Assembly: GCF_001721295.1 (NCBI RefSeq)
Contig: NZ_MDDS01000007.1
Span: 1-64,000, forward strand
Reading direction: 5' to 3'
DNA from: Sphingomonas turrisvirgatae
Lineage (GTDB): Bacteria > Pseudomonadota > Alphaproteobacteria > Sphingomonadales > Sphingomonadaceae
DNA: 64,000 nucleotides
Part shown: positions 50,557 to 57,528 of the stretch, in pieces
Numbering within the stretch: the first letter of the stretch is position 1
Layout of the letters: every line of letters begins with the position of its first letter
Translations under genes and position numbers: made by a program
The notes under the pieces: generated by a model
Database searches by the model: none
Told to the model about the DNA's origin: nothing
The model's input: only the letters and a program-made list of their open reading frames with translations

Positions 50557-52194
50557 TTACGCCGGTGTCGCCTGCGTCCAGTTCCACGGCAGCAACTCGT
50601 CAAGCCGGTTGATCGGGTGACCTTGCCCGACGCGGTGGAGCACGTCAGCGAGCCAGTGCTGCGGGTTGACGCCGTTGAGCTTGGCGGTTTCGAGCAGGCT
50701 GTACATGGCGGCAGCGCGCTCCCCGCCGCAGTCGGCACCGGCGAACATCCAATTCTTCCTGCCGACGGCGATGCCGCGCAGCGCATTCTCGGCGAGATTG
50801 TTGTCGATCTCGAGCCGGCCATCTCCGGTGTAGGCGAGCAGCGCCGGCTTGAGCCGGACCGCATAGCGCAGCGCCTCCGCCAACGGCGTGCGCGCGGACA
50901 CCTGACCCAGCACATTGTCGGCCCAGGCGAAGAAGTCGAGCGCAGTCAGCTTTGATAGCTTGCGTGCCTTGCGGCGGTCGTCATGCGGGTCCTGCACAAT
51001 GCCGCGCTCGACCTCGTACAGGTCGCGGATCTTGCGCAGCCCCTCGGCCGCAACCGAGCTTGGGTCGGCCTGGAAGACGTCGTGGAGCTTGCGCCGGGCA
51101 TGCGCCCAGCAGGCGACGGGTGTGATGGGGCCAGGCTTGCGGTCCGGGTCGTAGAGCCGCTCGAACCCGGCATAGGCATCGGCCTGCAGGAAGCCGGTGA
51201 ACGCCTTCAGATGCTCGCGCGGGCGTTCGCCCTTGCGGTCGGGGCTGTAGCGGAAGAGAGCAGCCGGCTTGTCGCTCGGCCGCCATCGTCGGTTGTCGCG
51301 CAGGTACACCCACAGCCGCCCCGTCGCGGTCTTGCCGGTGCCGGGCGCCAGCACCGGGACGGGCGTGTCGTCGGCGTGGAGCTTGGGACTGGCCATGACG
51401 TGGGTAGCAATGCGGTCGACCAGCGGCTGCAGTAGCCAGCTGACCTGGCCCAGCCAGTCGGCCAGCGTCGAGCGGCTGAGGTCCACGCCTTCGCGGGCGT
51501 AGATCTGAGACTGACGGTAGAGCGGCAGGTGGTCCGCGAACTTGGACACGACCACGTGCGCCAGCAGTCCCGGTCCGGCACGCCCGCGCGGGACCGGCAG
51601 CGCCGGTGCCAATGCCTGGGAGATCGCGTCGCAACGCGTGCAGGCAAGTTTGGGGCGGACGTACCGCATGACCTGGAAGCGAGCCGGCACATATTCCAGC
51701 ACCTCGGTCACGTCCTCGCCCAGCGCCGACATGGTGCCGCCGCAGGCGGTGCAGCCGTCCGCCTCCGGTGCGGGGTGGATGACCTCCTGGCGTGGCAGGT
51801 GCGCGGGCAGCGGCTCGCGCCGAGGCTTGCGGCCGGGTGCCTGAAGCACCTCGGGCGACACATCACCTGCGACCACGCACGCGGCATGGGCGTGCTCGGC
51901 TTCCAGGTCCTCCAGCGTCAGCTCGAGCTGGTCGGCCAGCAGCGTCAGCCGCTCGGACGACTGGCCGAACTTCATGCGGCGCAAGCGCGCGAGTTGGAGC
52001 TTGAGCTTCTCGATCTGAAGCGTGGTCAGCTTGACCGCGTTCTTGGCCGCGTCGAGATGTTCGCGGGTGGTCTGATGAGCGGTGCGCTCGGCTTCCAGCG
52101 CCTGCTCCGAGGCCACGAGCCGGGCCTGCATGGCGGCGACCAGCGCCCGCACGTCGTCAGGGTTTTCCGGTATGTCTATCCCACCCGGCGACAT
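50557..52194 (-). CDS. tnpC: IS66 transposase TnpC
   Basis: 545 residues from ATG 52194. An N-terminal leucine-zipper-like coiled coil (LTTLQIEKLKLQLARLRRMK) is followed by a zinc-binding CTACGG / CTRC region. The DDE core includes PKLHADDTPVPVLAPG, DAYAGFERLYD and DGRLEIDNNLAENALRGIAV with the last acidic residue, then GRKNWMFAG. It appears intact. Confidence 0.93.
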   Translation of the reverse strand: MSPGGIDIPENPDDVRALVAAMQARLVASEQALEAERTAHQTTREHLDAAKNAVKLTTLQIEKLKLQLARLRRMKFGQSSERLTLLADQLELTLEDLEAEHAHAACVVAGDVSPEVLQAPGRKPRREPLPAHLPRQEVIHPAPEADGCTACGGTMSALGEDVTEVLEYVPARFQVMRYVRPKLACTRCDAISQALAPALPVPRGRAGPGLLAHVVVSKFADHLPLYRQSQIYAREGVDLSRSTLADWLGQVSWLLQPLVDRIATHVMASPKLHADDTPVPVLAPGTGKTATGRLWVYLRDNRRWRPSDKPAALFRYSPDRKGERPREHLKAFTGFLQADAYAGFERLYDPDRKPGPITPVACWAHARRKLHDVFQADPSSVAAEGLRKIRDLYEVERGIVQDPHDDRRKARKLSKLTALDFFAWADNVLGQVSARTPLAEALRYAVRLKPALLAYTGDGRLEIDNNLAENALRGIAVGRKNWMFAGADCGGERAAAMYSLLETAKLNGVNPQHWLADVLHRVGQGHPINRLDELLPWNWTQATPA

Positions 52195-52260
52195 GGTTCT
52201 GTGTACCAGACGGGCGACTCGCGCCCAAGCGCAAACCACGCTTTTCTGCGGTTTTCACAC

Positions 52261-52614
52261 CTACATCTGCACCGGCAGTCTTGGTGCCGGAGGGGCCACG
52301 GTGCGGCGCCAGTCCATCGCCTCGATGAGCAGCGCGAACTGCGCCGGCGTCAGCACCACGCCGCCCTCGACCAGCGGTGGCCAGACGAAGCGGTGCCGCT
52401 CCAGCCGCTTGGCGAACAGGCACAGGCCGGTGCCGTCCCAGTGCAGCGCCTTGAGGTAGCTGCCGCTCCGGCTGCGGAACAGGAAGACGTGGCCGGCATA
52501 GGGCTCGACCGCGAACAGCGGCCGCACCAGCGCCGCCAGCCCGTCGAAGCCCAGCCGCATGCTGACCGGCTTGCTGGCGAGATAAACCTTGGTACCGGGC
52601 GCCAGTGAGATCAC
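52261..52614 (-). CDS. tnpB: IS66 protein TnpB
   Basis: 117 residues. IS66 Orf2 signature TKVYLASKPVSMRLGFDGLA, then FLFRSRSGSYLKALHWDGTG and LCLFAKRLERHRFVWP. Needed for IS66 transposition, exact role unknown. It overlaps tnpA by 4 bases (ATGA). Confidence 0.92.
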   Translation of the reverse strand: MISLAPGTKVYLASKPVSMRLGFDGLAALVRPLFAVEPYAGHVFLFRSRSGSYLKALHWDGTGLCLFAKRLERHRFVWPPLVEGGVVLTPAQFALLIEAMDWRRTVAPPAPRLPVQM

Positions 52615-53072
52615 GACGCTTCCCTCAAGGCCCGCAGGACGCGCGCCAGCGCCTTCTCGTTGACGTAGCTGTCGACCGACAGGCGAACGCCGCTGGCCAA
52701 GTCGATGTCGATGCCACCCGGCCGGCCGCCCGGATGCGGGCGGACCAGGTCGTCAGGGGCTGGCGTGGCCTCGCGGGCAGGTGCGGCGCTCTTGCGCTCG
52801 ACTGGCATTGCGAGCGCCACGACCGGTTCGGGCGGAGCAGCGTCCGCAACCACGCCGTACGGGATGAACTGTAACGGTTCGCTGGCGATGCGCTCCGCCT
52901 CTCGGCGCGTCTTACGCCAGCCGTGGATGAGACTGGCCGAGATGCCCAGCCGGCGCGACACGCCGACCACCGTGGCGCCGGGCTCATCACACTGCGCCAG
53001 CACCGCCGCGCGCTCCTCGTCCGAATACCGCCGGCGGCGCTCAACCCGCGTGATGACCTCCATGCGCCCCAT
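52611..53072 (-). CDS. tnpA: IS66 protein TnpA
   Basis: 153 residues from ATG 53072, with AAGGAG seven bases before; GTG 53078 is also in frame. HTH: RRRYSDEERAAVLAQCDEPG then VGVSRRLGISASLIHGWRKT. C-terminal GVRLSVDSYVNEKALARVLR is shared with the fragment at 47270. It lies near the right inverted repeat. Confidence 0.9.
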   Translation of the reverse strand: MGRMEVITRVERRRRYSDEERAAVLAQCDEPGATVVGVSRRLGISASLIHGWRKTRREAERIASEPLQFIPYGVVADAAPPEPVVALAMPVERKSAAPAREATPAPDDLVRPHPGGRPGGIDIDLASGVRLSVDSYVNEKALARVLRALREAS

Positions 53073-53181
53073 CCGCACTCTCCTTACGGAGTGCGAAAGG
53101 ACACTCCGAGAGCCGACCGCCTCGCGCAGCTGCGCCGCGCCAGCAACACGCGTCAGACCGGACGCTTACGTCCGACCTGCG

Positions 53182-53289
53182 CTTCTCTGAAACGAGGGCG
53201 TATGAGAAAGCCCGCCTCGCTGTCGGCGTAAAGCGGGCGGCGAGGCGGGCTTTTCCCAGAATTTGTTCCCAATTCACTTTTCCCGAAAT
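53182..53289 (+). repeat. res-like module, copy B
   Basis: The three-box part is clear at 53251-53289 (TTTTCCCAGAAT, GTTCCCAATT, TTTTCCCGAAAT). The dyad expected 70 bases upstream is degenerate. A terminator-like hairpin (53207-53253) lies between the two parts. Confidence 0.5.
53207..53254 (+). terminator. Rho-independent-type terminator
   Basis: 14-bp inverted repeat (53207-53220 and 53240-53253) rich in G/C, followed by TTTT on the plus strand and preceded by AAA, so it can work in both directions. Confidence 0.6.
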
Positions 53290-53320
53290 GGCTCGACCTC
53301 GACGGGAAATCGAGAAAGGA

Positions 53321-53629
53321 TCAGGCGGCTTCCAAGGTCGGGATACGCGCGATGATATCGGCATCCTTCACGGCCTGCACGCGCAGGTCGTAATTGCGCT
53401 GCATGTTCACCCACATTTCGGGCGTGGTGCCGGTGAGCTTGCCGATCCGAAGCGCCATAGTCGGGGTGACATCCTGCTTTTCAGCGAGGATATCGTAGAG
53501 GGTCTGCCGCGACACCTCGATCAGCCTGGCGATCTCCGCCTTGGGCTTGTTGAGCGCGGGCAGAATGTCCTCCCGCAGCAGCTCACCGGGGTGCATCGGG
53601 GCAAGGCCGGATACGAGCTGGTTCATCAT
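53321..53629 (-). CDS. higA: HigA-type antitoxin
   Basis: 102 residues. VapI/HigA HTH: MHPGELLREDILPALNKPKA, then ARLIEVSRQTLYDILAEKQD and TPTMALRIGKLTGTTPEMW. It binds the toxin and the operon's operator. It lies downstream of higB with 119 bases between them, an unusually wide gap that itself holds TGTAAG/CTTACA-type half-sites. Confidence 0.9.
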   Translation of the reverse strand: MMNQLVSGLAPMHPGELLREDILPALNKPKAEIARLIEVSRQTLYDILAEKQDVTPTMALRIGKLTGTTPEMWVNMQRNYDLRVQAVKDADIIARIPTLEAA

Positions 53630-53748
53630 CTGTCTCCTGTCCGGGCCGATCCCGGATCATCATGCGTCTCTGTGTAAGTCCTATGTGTAAACTAAAGCCT
53701 TACATGTCAAGCAATGACTGACAGATTTTTAGGAGGGGGGACACCCTC

Positions 53749-54024
53749 CTAGTGATAGTCCTCGATGTTCACGTCGATCGCATCGCCGTCATCCCAAGCC
53801 CATGTGACCCGGTAATTGCCGCTGGCATCGACCGCATATCGTTTGGGCTTGGTGCTCAACCCATGAAAGCGAAAGCCCGGAACATTCATGTCCTCGGGCT
53901 TCGTGGCAGCATCCAGCGTGAGCAGGATGCGGCGAACGCGGTTGTGGTTCTGGACGGGAAGTTTTGAGCCATCTCCCTTGGTGGCGAAGGCTTCGAGCGC
54001 CTTGCTGGTGTATGTTTTAATCAT
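53749..54024 (-). CDS. higB: HigB/RelE-family toxin
   Basis: 91 residues from ATG 54024. IKTYTSKALEAFATKGDGSK, then NRVRRILLTLDAATKPEDM and YRVTWAWDDGDAIDVNIEDY, the HigB pattern with C-terminal basic and aromatic residues. It is a ribosome-dependent mRNA endonuclease, kept in check by HigA. Toxin-first order is the rule for higBA. Confidence 0.9.
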   Translation of the reverse strand: MIKTYTSKALEAFATKGDGSKLPVQNHNRVRRILLTLDAATKPEDMNVPGFRFHGLSTKPKRYAVDASGNYRVTWAWDDGDAIDVNIEDYH

Positions 54025-54032
54025 AGACACAT

Positions 54033-54072
54033 TGTAAGGCATTTCCTGACATTTGTCAAGCATTACCTTACA
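54033..54072. promoter_or_regulatory. HigA operator region
   Basis: A 40-bp dyad directly upstream of higB: outer arms TGTAAGG (54033-54039) and CCTTACA (54066-54072), inner arms TGACA and TGTCA (54047-54058). Related half-sites recur between higB and higA (about 53670-53712). Confidence 0.65.
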
Positions 54073-54103
54073 CTCTGCCGAAAACGATTCTTCGACAGCG
54101 ACC

Positions 54104-54697
54104 CTACCGCCCGAACCCGATATCCGGCCCGTCACGTCCACGCTGACGGTCTAGCTCCTGCTCTCGCTGCCGATCGCGCCCACGCTGCCCCGATTGGTCC
54201 AGCTCAATCGCCGGCACCTGGTCGCGCTGGGGTGACTGGTCGAGCGCCGGCACCGCCCCGAACCCGCCCTCGCTGCTGGTCTGTAGCCCCGATCGCATCG
54301 CCCGCGCTGCGCCCTGGACCAAGCTGGACATGCCCTGCATCGCTAGATCGGCACGCTCGCGGAGTTGGTGGGACCACTCCCGTATCCGCTCCTGACCACG
54401 CTCGATGTAGAAGCCCAGCCCCCGCTTCTCCATGATCGCCTCGTTCATCTGCCCGCGCGGGGTAACGGCGTGCGGCTCCTTGCCGGCCGCGATCTGCTCG
54501 GCCGACGCGCGCCGCTCGATCGCGGCCGACGCATGGCCCATCTTCACGGTCGGTTCGATATCCAGCCCCTGACGCTCGTAACTGCGGTGATCGACCCGCT
54601 CGGCTACCTGGGCGTGTTCCAGCGCGCTGTTGACCATCCCGGCCCACCGCTCGCGGATCGCCTCCACCTCCACCGAGGCCGTCGAGCGCTCGTACGA
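54104..54697 (-). pseudogene. MobA/MobL-type relaxase, C-terminal fragment
   Basis: The frame is open to about 54697 and has no true start. It reads RSTASVEVEAIRERWAGMVN, then VDHRSYERQGLDIEPTVKMG and AAIERRASAEQIAAGKEPH, the conserved stretch that follows the relaxase domain in MobA/MobL and TraA-like proteins. A Gln/Arg-rich tail follows. The catalytic N-terminus is gone, replaced at the junction with the 97-bp repeat. It shows that a mobilisable or conjugative element was once here. Confidence 0.75.
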
Positions 54698-54705
54698 CCA
54701 GTCTC

Positions 54706-54802
54706 AGAACCGAAAACTTCCCGCACCGCCCGCGCCCTCGTCAAAGACGATAAGCATCCCGGCTACGGCCAAACGGGCAAGGCGGCCCTCAGGCCACGCT
54801 TA
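54706..54802. repeat. 97-bp repeat, copy 2
   Basis: Partner of 47669-47765. On the minus strand it reads GMLIVFDEGAGGAGSFRF and then stops. It begins right at the truncation of the relaxase gene. Confidence 0.7.
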
Positions 54803-55363
54803 CAGCTTGTCTTGCTCGCAATCAGCGTAGATTCCTGCTCACGCTTGGTGAGAACGGGCGACCGCGCGTGCTCGCGCTCAACGACGCTGTGCTCGCATTC
54901 AGCGTAGCTTGCTCGATATCGGTGCCCTCATGCTCACATTGGGGTCACGACACGAAAGTGAGTTTTGCGTACGCTAGGAGCGAACAGAACGTGTCCGTAA
55001 ACCCGTTGCGCGCCGATCTTGTCCGGCAAGCCGTCAAAACCGTGCGCTGCCGGACACTCTGACGCTGACCGGCATACCAGCGTTTGACGGCGACGGCAGG
55101 AACCGCCCAAATCCTGCCGTTCAGTAAATCGTCTCGGCGTTTCGAAACCGGCCATTTGCCGTGCAGAAATATTCCCGCTTTCCCATGTACGACGGGCTGT
55201 TTTGAGAAAACTCAATCGGGAACAGATTTCGAGAAAGTAGCTCCCCTAGGCGCATCAAGAGAACGATCCTGCCCAGCTTTCTCGCTGCGCCTTCCCAATC
55301 GGGAATAGGCGGCGAGCAGACAGCATTATTGCGGAGCCGATCATACGTGTTAGGCGTGTACGC
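54803..55363. other. Mobile-element scar with GAGCA repeats and a res-like module
   Basis: No gene found. The first part has repeats of the type GCTGAATGCGAGCA on the minus strand (about 54805-54925), matching those at 47966-48106. The res-like module C lies at 55203-55305. Confidence 0.5.
55203..55305 (-). repeat. res-like module, copy C (inverted)
   Basis: On the minus strand a dyad TTCCCGATTGGGAA (55305-55292) is followed 69 bases later by TTTCTCGAAAT, GTTCCCGATT, TTTTCTCA (55236-55203). Same plan as copy A at 47788. Confidence 0.55.
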
Positions 55364-55681
55364 ATGACCAATACATACATGGCACTGGCGCTATCGTTAG
55401 CAGGACAGTCTCTTGGCTATCCCGTTTATGTTCATGTCGAAGAGGGGGTATGCCATTTTCAAATCCAAGATATGGTCATGTCGAAAGAGCGAGAAGTTCG
55501 CGATTGGTTAAGAGAATTGCCAGATAAGCAACGGAAAATCGATTTGGTTTCAGACGACAAGCGGGCAGCTAGTTGCGTTCGTAAGGCTGAAGCGATCGTG
55601 CGGCGATCTGGGTTCTTCCATATCGCTGTGCGCCGAGGTACAATGAACGACTACCCAGATGGCTTGCGGCCGGGAAAGTAA
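55364..55681 (+). CDS. Hypothetical small protein
   Basis: 105 residues. MTNTYMALALSLAGQSLGYP, then VYVHVEEGVCHFQIQDMVMS and a charged helical part (KEREVRDWLRELPDKQRKID). No family recognised. Lower G/C than its neighbours, which suggests recent transfer. No strong ribosome site is visible. Confidence 0.5.
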   Translation: MTNTYMALALSLAGQSLGYPVYVHVEEGVCHFQIQDMVMSKEREVRDWLRELPDKQRKIDLVSDDKRAASCVRKAEAIVRRSGFFHIAVRRGTMNDYPDGLRPGK

Positions 55682-56085
55682 AAGCGACATATCGAAGGCT
55701 GCCGCCGCAACGGGAGGGATAGTCACTTTCCCATTTCTCGATCCCATGCGAGACGGGATCGCTATGCTTTGGGGTGTCATTCCGCCCCCAACCGGACCCG
55801 GCTACCAGCGGCACGTTTTTCAACAGCCCCTAGGGTTTCCAAGAGATAGCACATTCATTTGTAAACAGCGGAAGAGCCGTGCCGACCGGTGTCGCCCGGC
55901 TCCTCTATTTCTAACGCCGCGGCGTCCGCTCAGTGGCGCGCTCGGCCTGCAAACAGAGTTGCCAAGGAATTTGAACAGCGGGACGCGTGGATTGTCGGCT
56001 GCGTAGCCAGCTGCGAGCGATTGGACGCAATGGAAGAGTGCGCAGTCGCGCCGAGGGGCGTGTGGCATTCGTTCACTTCAGATTG
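55682..56085. other. Intergenic region before cassette 2
   Basis: About 400 bases without a convincing gene. Frames on both strands lack start signals and family matches. The ECF-type promoter begins at 56086. Confidence 0.5.
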
Positions 56086-56111
56086 GAGGGGTGTTCGCCG
56101 GCCGTGCGTAA
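56086..56111 (+). promoter_or_regulatory. ECF-type promoter of the second YXH cassette
   Basis: GAGGGG (56086-56091), 14 bases, GCGTAA (56106-56111), 28 bases before the Y gene start at 56140. Confidence 0.7.
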
Positions 56112-56139
56112 TGGATGTGAGGACGGCGGAGGAATGACC

Positions 56140-56424
56140 ATGGACATGGATTTAGACAGCGCGTTGCGCCGCCTTGGCGAGCAACCGCTTGATCCCCGGC
56201 TCGCTGAACTGGAAGGCGAAGTCATGCGACTGATCGCGGCGGAGCGCCGCGCGGGTGGCGTAGTGGCGCTGCGATCCGGCATGCTGGCAGCGCTAGGCGC
56301 AGTCGCCTTGGGAGTGGTGGGCGGCGGATTGTCGTCCACAGCGGCGACTGCGCAGGTGCCGACGCTAACACCCTTCGGGCCTGCCATGCCGCTAGCGCCT
56401 TCGACCTTGCTCGCGTTCCAGTGA
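56140..56424 (+). CDS. CnrY-like membrane anti-sigma protein, cassette 2
   Basis: 94 residues from ATG 56140 (GGAGGA six bases upstream; ATG 56134 is too close to it). N-terminal MDMDLDSALRRLGEQPLDPR for sigma binding, membrane helix (SGMLAALGAVALGVVGGG), periplasmic tail ending PLAPSTLLAFQ. It aligns along its length with 45791-46063. The stop overlaps the X gene (GTGA). Role inferred from cassette order. Confidence 0.7.
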   Translation: MDMDLDSALRRLGEQPLDPRLAELEGEVMRLIAAERRAGGVVALRSGMLAALGAVALGVVGGGLSSTAATAQVPTLTPFGPAMPLAPSTLLAFQ

Positions 56425-56864
56425 CGAGCGGCGCCCGGAGGGCGATGCTGATCGCCATCATCGCGTTCGTGGCGGCGGTCGCAGGCGTTTGGGCTGGACG
56501 TGAGTTGTTCCCGTCCCCGCCAAGCCCGGGCGTTGAGCTTCACAGCTTGCTCCACGACGGGCTCGAGCTAGACGAAGCTCAACGGACTAAGCTCCAGGCG
56601 CTGGAGTCTCACTTCGCCGTTCGAAGGCGTGCCTTGGAGCTGGAGCTCAGAGCCGACAACGCCCGGCTCGCCGCCGCCATCGAGGCCGAACATGGTAACG
56701 GGCCGCAGGTCGCGGCGGCCGTCGATCGTTCGCACGGCGCGATGGGTGAGCTCCAAAAGGAGACGTTGAACCATATGTTCGCGATGCGGCAGATCCTGCG
56801 GCCGGATCAGACGACGGCGTTCGACCGCGCGGTGGTGAAGGCGCTGACCGCAGACGCGCGGTGA
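56421..56864 (+). CDS. CnrX-like periplasmic metal sensor, cassette 2
   Basis: 147 residues from GTG 56421. Membrane anchor (AMLIAIIAFVAAVAGVWAG), then the helical sensor domain. Ligand positions: His41 and His45 (HSLLH), Glu62, His118 and Met122 (HMFAM), each exactly one less than the CnrX numbers 42, 46, 63, 119 and 123. Despite this Ni/Co-type site, the downstream genes handle copper. It is coupled to the sigma gene by GTGA. Confidence 0.87.
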   Translation: MTSGARRAMLIAIIAFVAAVAGVWAGRELFPSPPSPGVELHSLLHDGLELDEAQRTKLQALESHFAVRRRALELELRADNARLAAAIEAEHGNGPQVAAAVDRSHGAMGELQKETLNHMFAMRQILRPDQTTAFDRAVVKALTADAR

Positions 56865-57433
56865 GCCTCGATCTCGCGGCCTGCACGGACGGCGAACTCG
56901 CCGCCTTGACGCTCGGCGGACGTCAGGCTGCGTTCGCTGAGATCATGCGGCGGCACCAAAAACCGGTCTACCGCCTGATCCGCTCGCATATCGGCGACGC
57001 CGAAGAGGCGCTTGACCTCACTCAGGAATGCTTCGTGGCCGCCTTTCAGAACTTGCGAAAGTATGACGGAGAGCGACCGCTCGCTGCGTGGCTGACCCGC
57101 GTGGCGATCAACAAGAGCCGCGACTGGCACAGGCGGCGGCGCATACGCCAGATACTATCGTTCGCCTCTTCGCTGCCGCCCGAGACCATGGAGAGTGGGC
57201 GGGACGAGGCGCCAGGTGCCGACGCGGTAACCTTCGATCGCGCAGAGCTTGCGCGGCTTTCGCGCGCGGTGTCCGAGCTGCCGGCCACGCTCAAGGAGAC
57301 GCTTTTGCTGCGGACCGTGGAAGGACTGTCCCAGGGGGAGACCGCGGCCGCGCTGGGGATCAGCGGCAAGGCCGTGGAGATGCGACTCCGGCGCGCGCGT
57401 GAAAGATTGTCGAAAAATCTCGACTTAGTGTGA
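56861..57433 (+). CDS. CnrH-like ECF sigma factor, cassette 2
   Basis: 190 residues from GTG 56861. Region 2: AAFAEIMRRHQKPVYRLIRS, LDLTQECFVAAFQNLRKYDG. Region 4: ETLLLRTVEGLSQGETAAAL, ISGKAVEMRLRRARERLSKN. Similar to the factor at 46497 throughout. The stop codon is embedded in the copA promoter (57432). Confidence 0.9.
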   Translation: MSLDLAACTDGELAALTLGGRQAAFAEIMRRHQKPVYRLIRSHIGDAEEALDLTQECFVAAFQNLRKYDGERPLAAWLTRVAINKSRDWHRRRRIRQILSFASSLPPETMESGRDEAPGADAVTFDRAELARLSRAVSELPATLKETLLLRTVEGLSQGETAAALGISGKAVEMRLRRARERLSKNLDLV

Positions 57434-57457
57434 GGGGATGGGCCGGTTCGCGCGTAG
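57432..57457 (+). promoter_or_regulatory. ECF-type promoter of copAB
   Basis: GAGGGG (57432-57437), 14 bases, GCGTAG (57452-57457). It overlaps the end of the sigma gene and lies 71 bases before the copA start. Confidence 0.7.
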
Positions 57458-57528
57458 TGAAAGGTAAGGTCGGCGGCCCTCCCCCGGGTCGCCGGCCGCA
57501 AGCCATGAACTTGGAGCGAAGGAACGGC

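Larger units (their letters stand above)
50098..53169. mobile_element. IS66-family insertion sequence with a passenger gene
   Basis: Bounded by 14-bp perfect inverted repeats GTAAGCGTCCGGTC (50098-50111, and inverted at 53156-53169), the IS66 end type. Contains tnpA, tnpB and tnpC on the minus strand plus a DUF6968-like gene between tnpC and the left end. The length of 3.07 kb is above the usual 2.4-2.7 kb, accounted for by the passenger. The 8-bp flanks do not match, so no target duplication can be shown. Confidence 0.8.

Noticed and set aside
55659..56006. 115-codon frame before cassette 2
   Set aside because: No ribosome site, no domain, ends in low-complexity Arg/Pro; treated as non-coding.
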